64,000 bases of DNA, from assembly GCF_017571525.1 (NCBI RefSeq), contig NZ_JAGETY010000021.1, positions 1-64,000 of the forward strand, in the 5' to 3' direction. The notes under the pieces are model-generated. The model was given only the letters and a program-made list of their open reading frames with translations. It ran no database searches and was not told where the DNA came from. The position numbers were made by a program, and so were the translations under genes. Of this stretch, positions 63,273-64,000 are shown in pieces (the stretch's first letter is position 1; every line of letters starts with the position of its first letter). The stretch is from Hymenobacter sp. BT559. GTDB taxonomy: Bacteria > Bacteroidota > Bacteroidia > Cytophagales > Hymenobacteraceae.

Positions 63273-63371
63273 ATGTGCCATCACCACAAGCCCGCGCTCA
63301 AACTCCAACGCTTCGGCATTTACCTGGCCGTGGGCGTGCTCCTTCTGCTAAGCCAGTACCATCCGTTTTAA
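63273..63371 (+). CDS. 32-residue membrane protein with a CHHH N-terminus
   Basis: A short frame codes MCHHHKPALKLQRF followed by one hydrophobic helix (GIYLAVGVLLLLSQ) and YHPF. The Cys-His-His-His start could bind metal, and the composition is far from random. No ribosome-binding site is evident. It lies in an otherwise empty stretch (63194-63520) between minus-strand genes, within a metal-resistance region. Confidence 0.4.
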   Translation: MCHHHKPALKLQRFGIYLAVGVLLLLSQYHPF

Positions 63372-63520
63372 CGAGGCTCCCTGCTGCCGGCCTTGTCGCG
63401 GAAATGCTACCCCAGGCGACAGCCAAGACCGGTCGCGCAAGCTCCAGCCTTCAACATCGTGGGCTGCAATTGTCGGCCGTTTATCCGTTTCCGGCGAGGG
63501 CTGTTCCAGGCTGCGGCAGT

Positions 63521-63763
63521 TCAACCGCAGCAGCTGGACTTCCCCTCCGTCTGAATGGGCGGGCACGGCACCGTGCCGTACGAGCAGTAGACGCAGCAGT
63601 CGCCGGCCAGCGGCTTGAGCACCGTGTGGCATCCGGGGCACTCGTAAAAGTACTGGCAGGCATCCGTGGGCATTTGCTCGGCTTGCTGGTGCTGGCAAAC
63701 CGGGCAGGTGAGCACGGACGTCAGGGTCACGGAGATGGTAGGCTGAAGAGGGGTCATATGCAA
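63521..63763 (-). CDS. GDCCVxC-type cysteine-rich small protein
   Basis: The 80-residue protein contains LTCPVCQHQQAEQMP, ECPGCHTVLKP and GDCCVYCSYGTVPCPP. The GDCCVxC motif defines a small family often coded beside mercury transport genes; in some members one Cys is selenocysteine, but here all are normal cysteine codons. Two CxxC pairs may hold zinc, while the GDCCVYC part may bind mercury or copper. It starts 3 bases after the stop of the HMA-containing gene upstream and is probably part of a mer-like operon. Confidence 0.8.
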   Translation of the reverse strand: MHMTPLQPTISVTLTSVLTCPVCQHQQAEQMPTDACQYFYECPGCHTVLKPLAGDCCVYCSYGTVPCPPIQTEGKSSCCG

Positions 63764-63766
63764 GGT

Positions 63767-64000
63767 CTAACGAGCGGTGGTGGAGGGAAGCACGTGGTAG
63801 CCGGTGCTGTTGATGGCACTTTCGACCTGGGCGGATTGAGCGTGAGCGGCGTCGAAGCGGACCTGGGCGGTGGCTTGGTCATAGGACACAGCTATAGACT
63901 GAACGCCGGGCACCTGCTGCACCGCACTTTCGACGTGGCGGGCGCAGGCCTCGCAGGTCATGCCGCCGATGCGGTAGGTGCGGGTTTGCCAAACGGGGGC
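63767..64000 (-). CDS. C-terminal HMA domain of a probable MerTP mercury transporter (5' end outside window)
   Basis: The frame is open to the window edge and codes at least 77 residues. RIGGMTCEACARHVESAVQQ is a classical heavy-metal-associated motif with CxxC, followed by the fold's remaining strands. Thirteen codons upstream of the first ATG (63961) remain in frame without a stop and read RTYRIGGMTC, so the domain is part of a longer protein. In Bacteroidetes, a MerT membrane part fused to MerP, followed by a GDCCVxC gene, is common. A free copper chaperone is the alternative. Confidence 0.7.
   Translation of the reverse strand, partial: APVWQTRTYRIGGMTCEACARHVESAVQQVPGVQSIAVSYDQATAQVRFDAAHAQSAQVESAINSTGYHVLPSTTAR

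Noticed and set aside
63348-63698. A 116-codon minus-strand frame overlapping the GDCCVxC gene
   Set aside because: It is an alternate frame of the GDCCVxC gene with no coherent motif; the GDCCVxC frame is clearly the real one.

Overview
The window looks like part of a conjugative plasmid, or a plasmid-like element, of a high-GC Bacteroidetes bacterium; a Hymenobacter-type cytophage is the best guess. The clues are a Bacteroidetes-type (Tra) conjugation apparatus, Bacteroidetes promoter signatures (TTG or TTTG, about 19-22 nt, TAnnTTTG), an iteron origin with a RepB-type initiator, and families common in that phylum (CusA fused to an outer-membrane factor, DUF6660, LytS/LytTR pairs). Names below come from reading motifs in the translations; no database search was run.

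Layout. (1) 1-10,034: mating-pore genes on the + strand (TraE/F/G/J/K/N/M and a VirB5-like protein). The relaxase and coupling protein are not in view. (2) 10,078-21,509: a lower-GC defence-like island holding a membrane-anchored Mrr-type nuclease, a large type IIG restriction-methylation protein whose two halves differ in composition, an ApeA-like HEPN protein, a protein whose N-terminus looks like a bacterial EndoU ribonuclease, a helical protein, and a tyrosine recombinase with a 15-bp inverted repeat just before its start. (3) 21,481-27,420: a compact seven-gene minus-strand operon coding a P-loop nucleotide-kinase-like protein, an ASCH protein, a DPPW methyltransferase-like protein, a radical SAM protein, a DUF4186 zinc protein, an HTH-ImmA/IrrE protease and a nucleotidyltransferase-like protein. 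I do not recognise this set as a described system. (4) 27,567-29,413: umuDC behind a promoter flanked by twin palindromes. (5) 29,414-31,277: replication origin (10 full 16-bp iterons at about 21-22 bp period, outlying inverted copies, three AT-rich 9-mers) and repB.

(6) 31,695-48,843: a 17,149-bp transposon bounded by 35-bp terminal inverted repeats (32/35 identical) and a 6-bp direct repeat AATACT. Only the last ~42 codons of a Tn3-type transposase and a broken serine resolvase remain of its own machinery. Its cargo is a LytS/LytTR pair, a DUF305 protein, two YncE-like beta-propellers around a repeat lipoprotein, a group of small membrane proteins, and a sulfur module (TsdA-like diheme cytochrome, DsrE-like protein, two periplasmic anion-binding proteins, YeiH-type exporter, LysR regulator). 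It inserted exactly at the stop codon of a small gene, so the two flanks join back into a coherent sequence.

(7) 48,850-64,000: a metal-resistance block with DUF6660, CusA-TolC fusion, CusB, YnfA, a NicO-like membrane protein, a His-rich P-type ATPase, MFS, CDF and ZIP transporters, two double-DUF305 lipoproteins, small HMA and GDCCVxC proteins, and at the right edge the C-terminal HMA domain of a probable MerTP mercury transporter. The element thus combines transfer, replication, DNA-damage tolerance, defence, sulfur chemistry and metal efflux.
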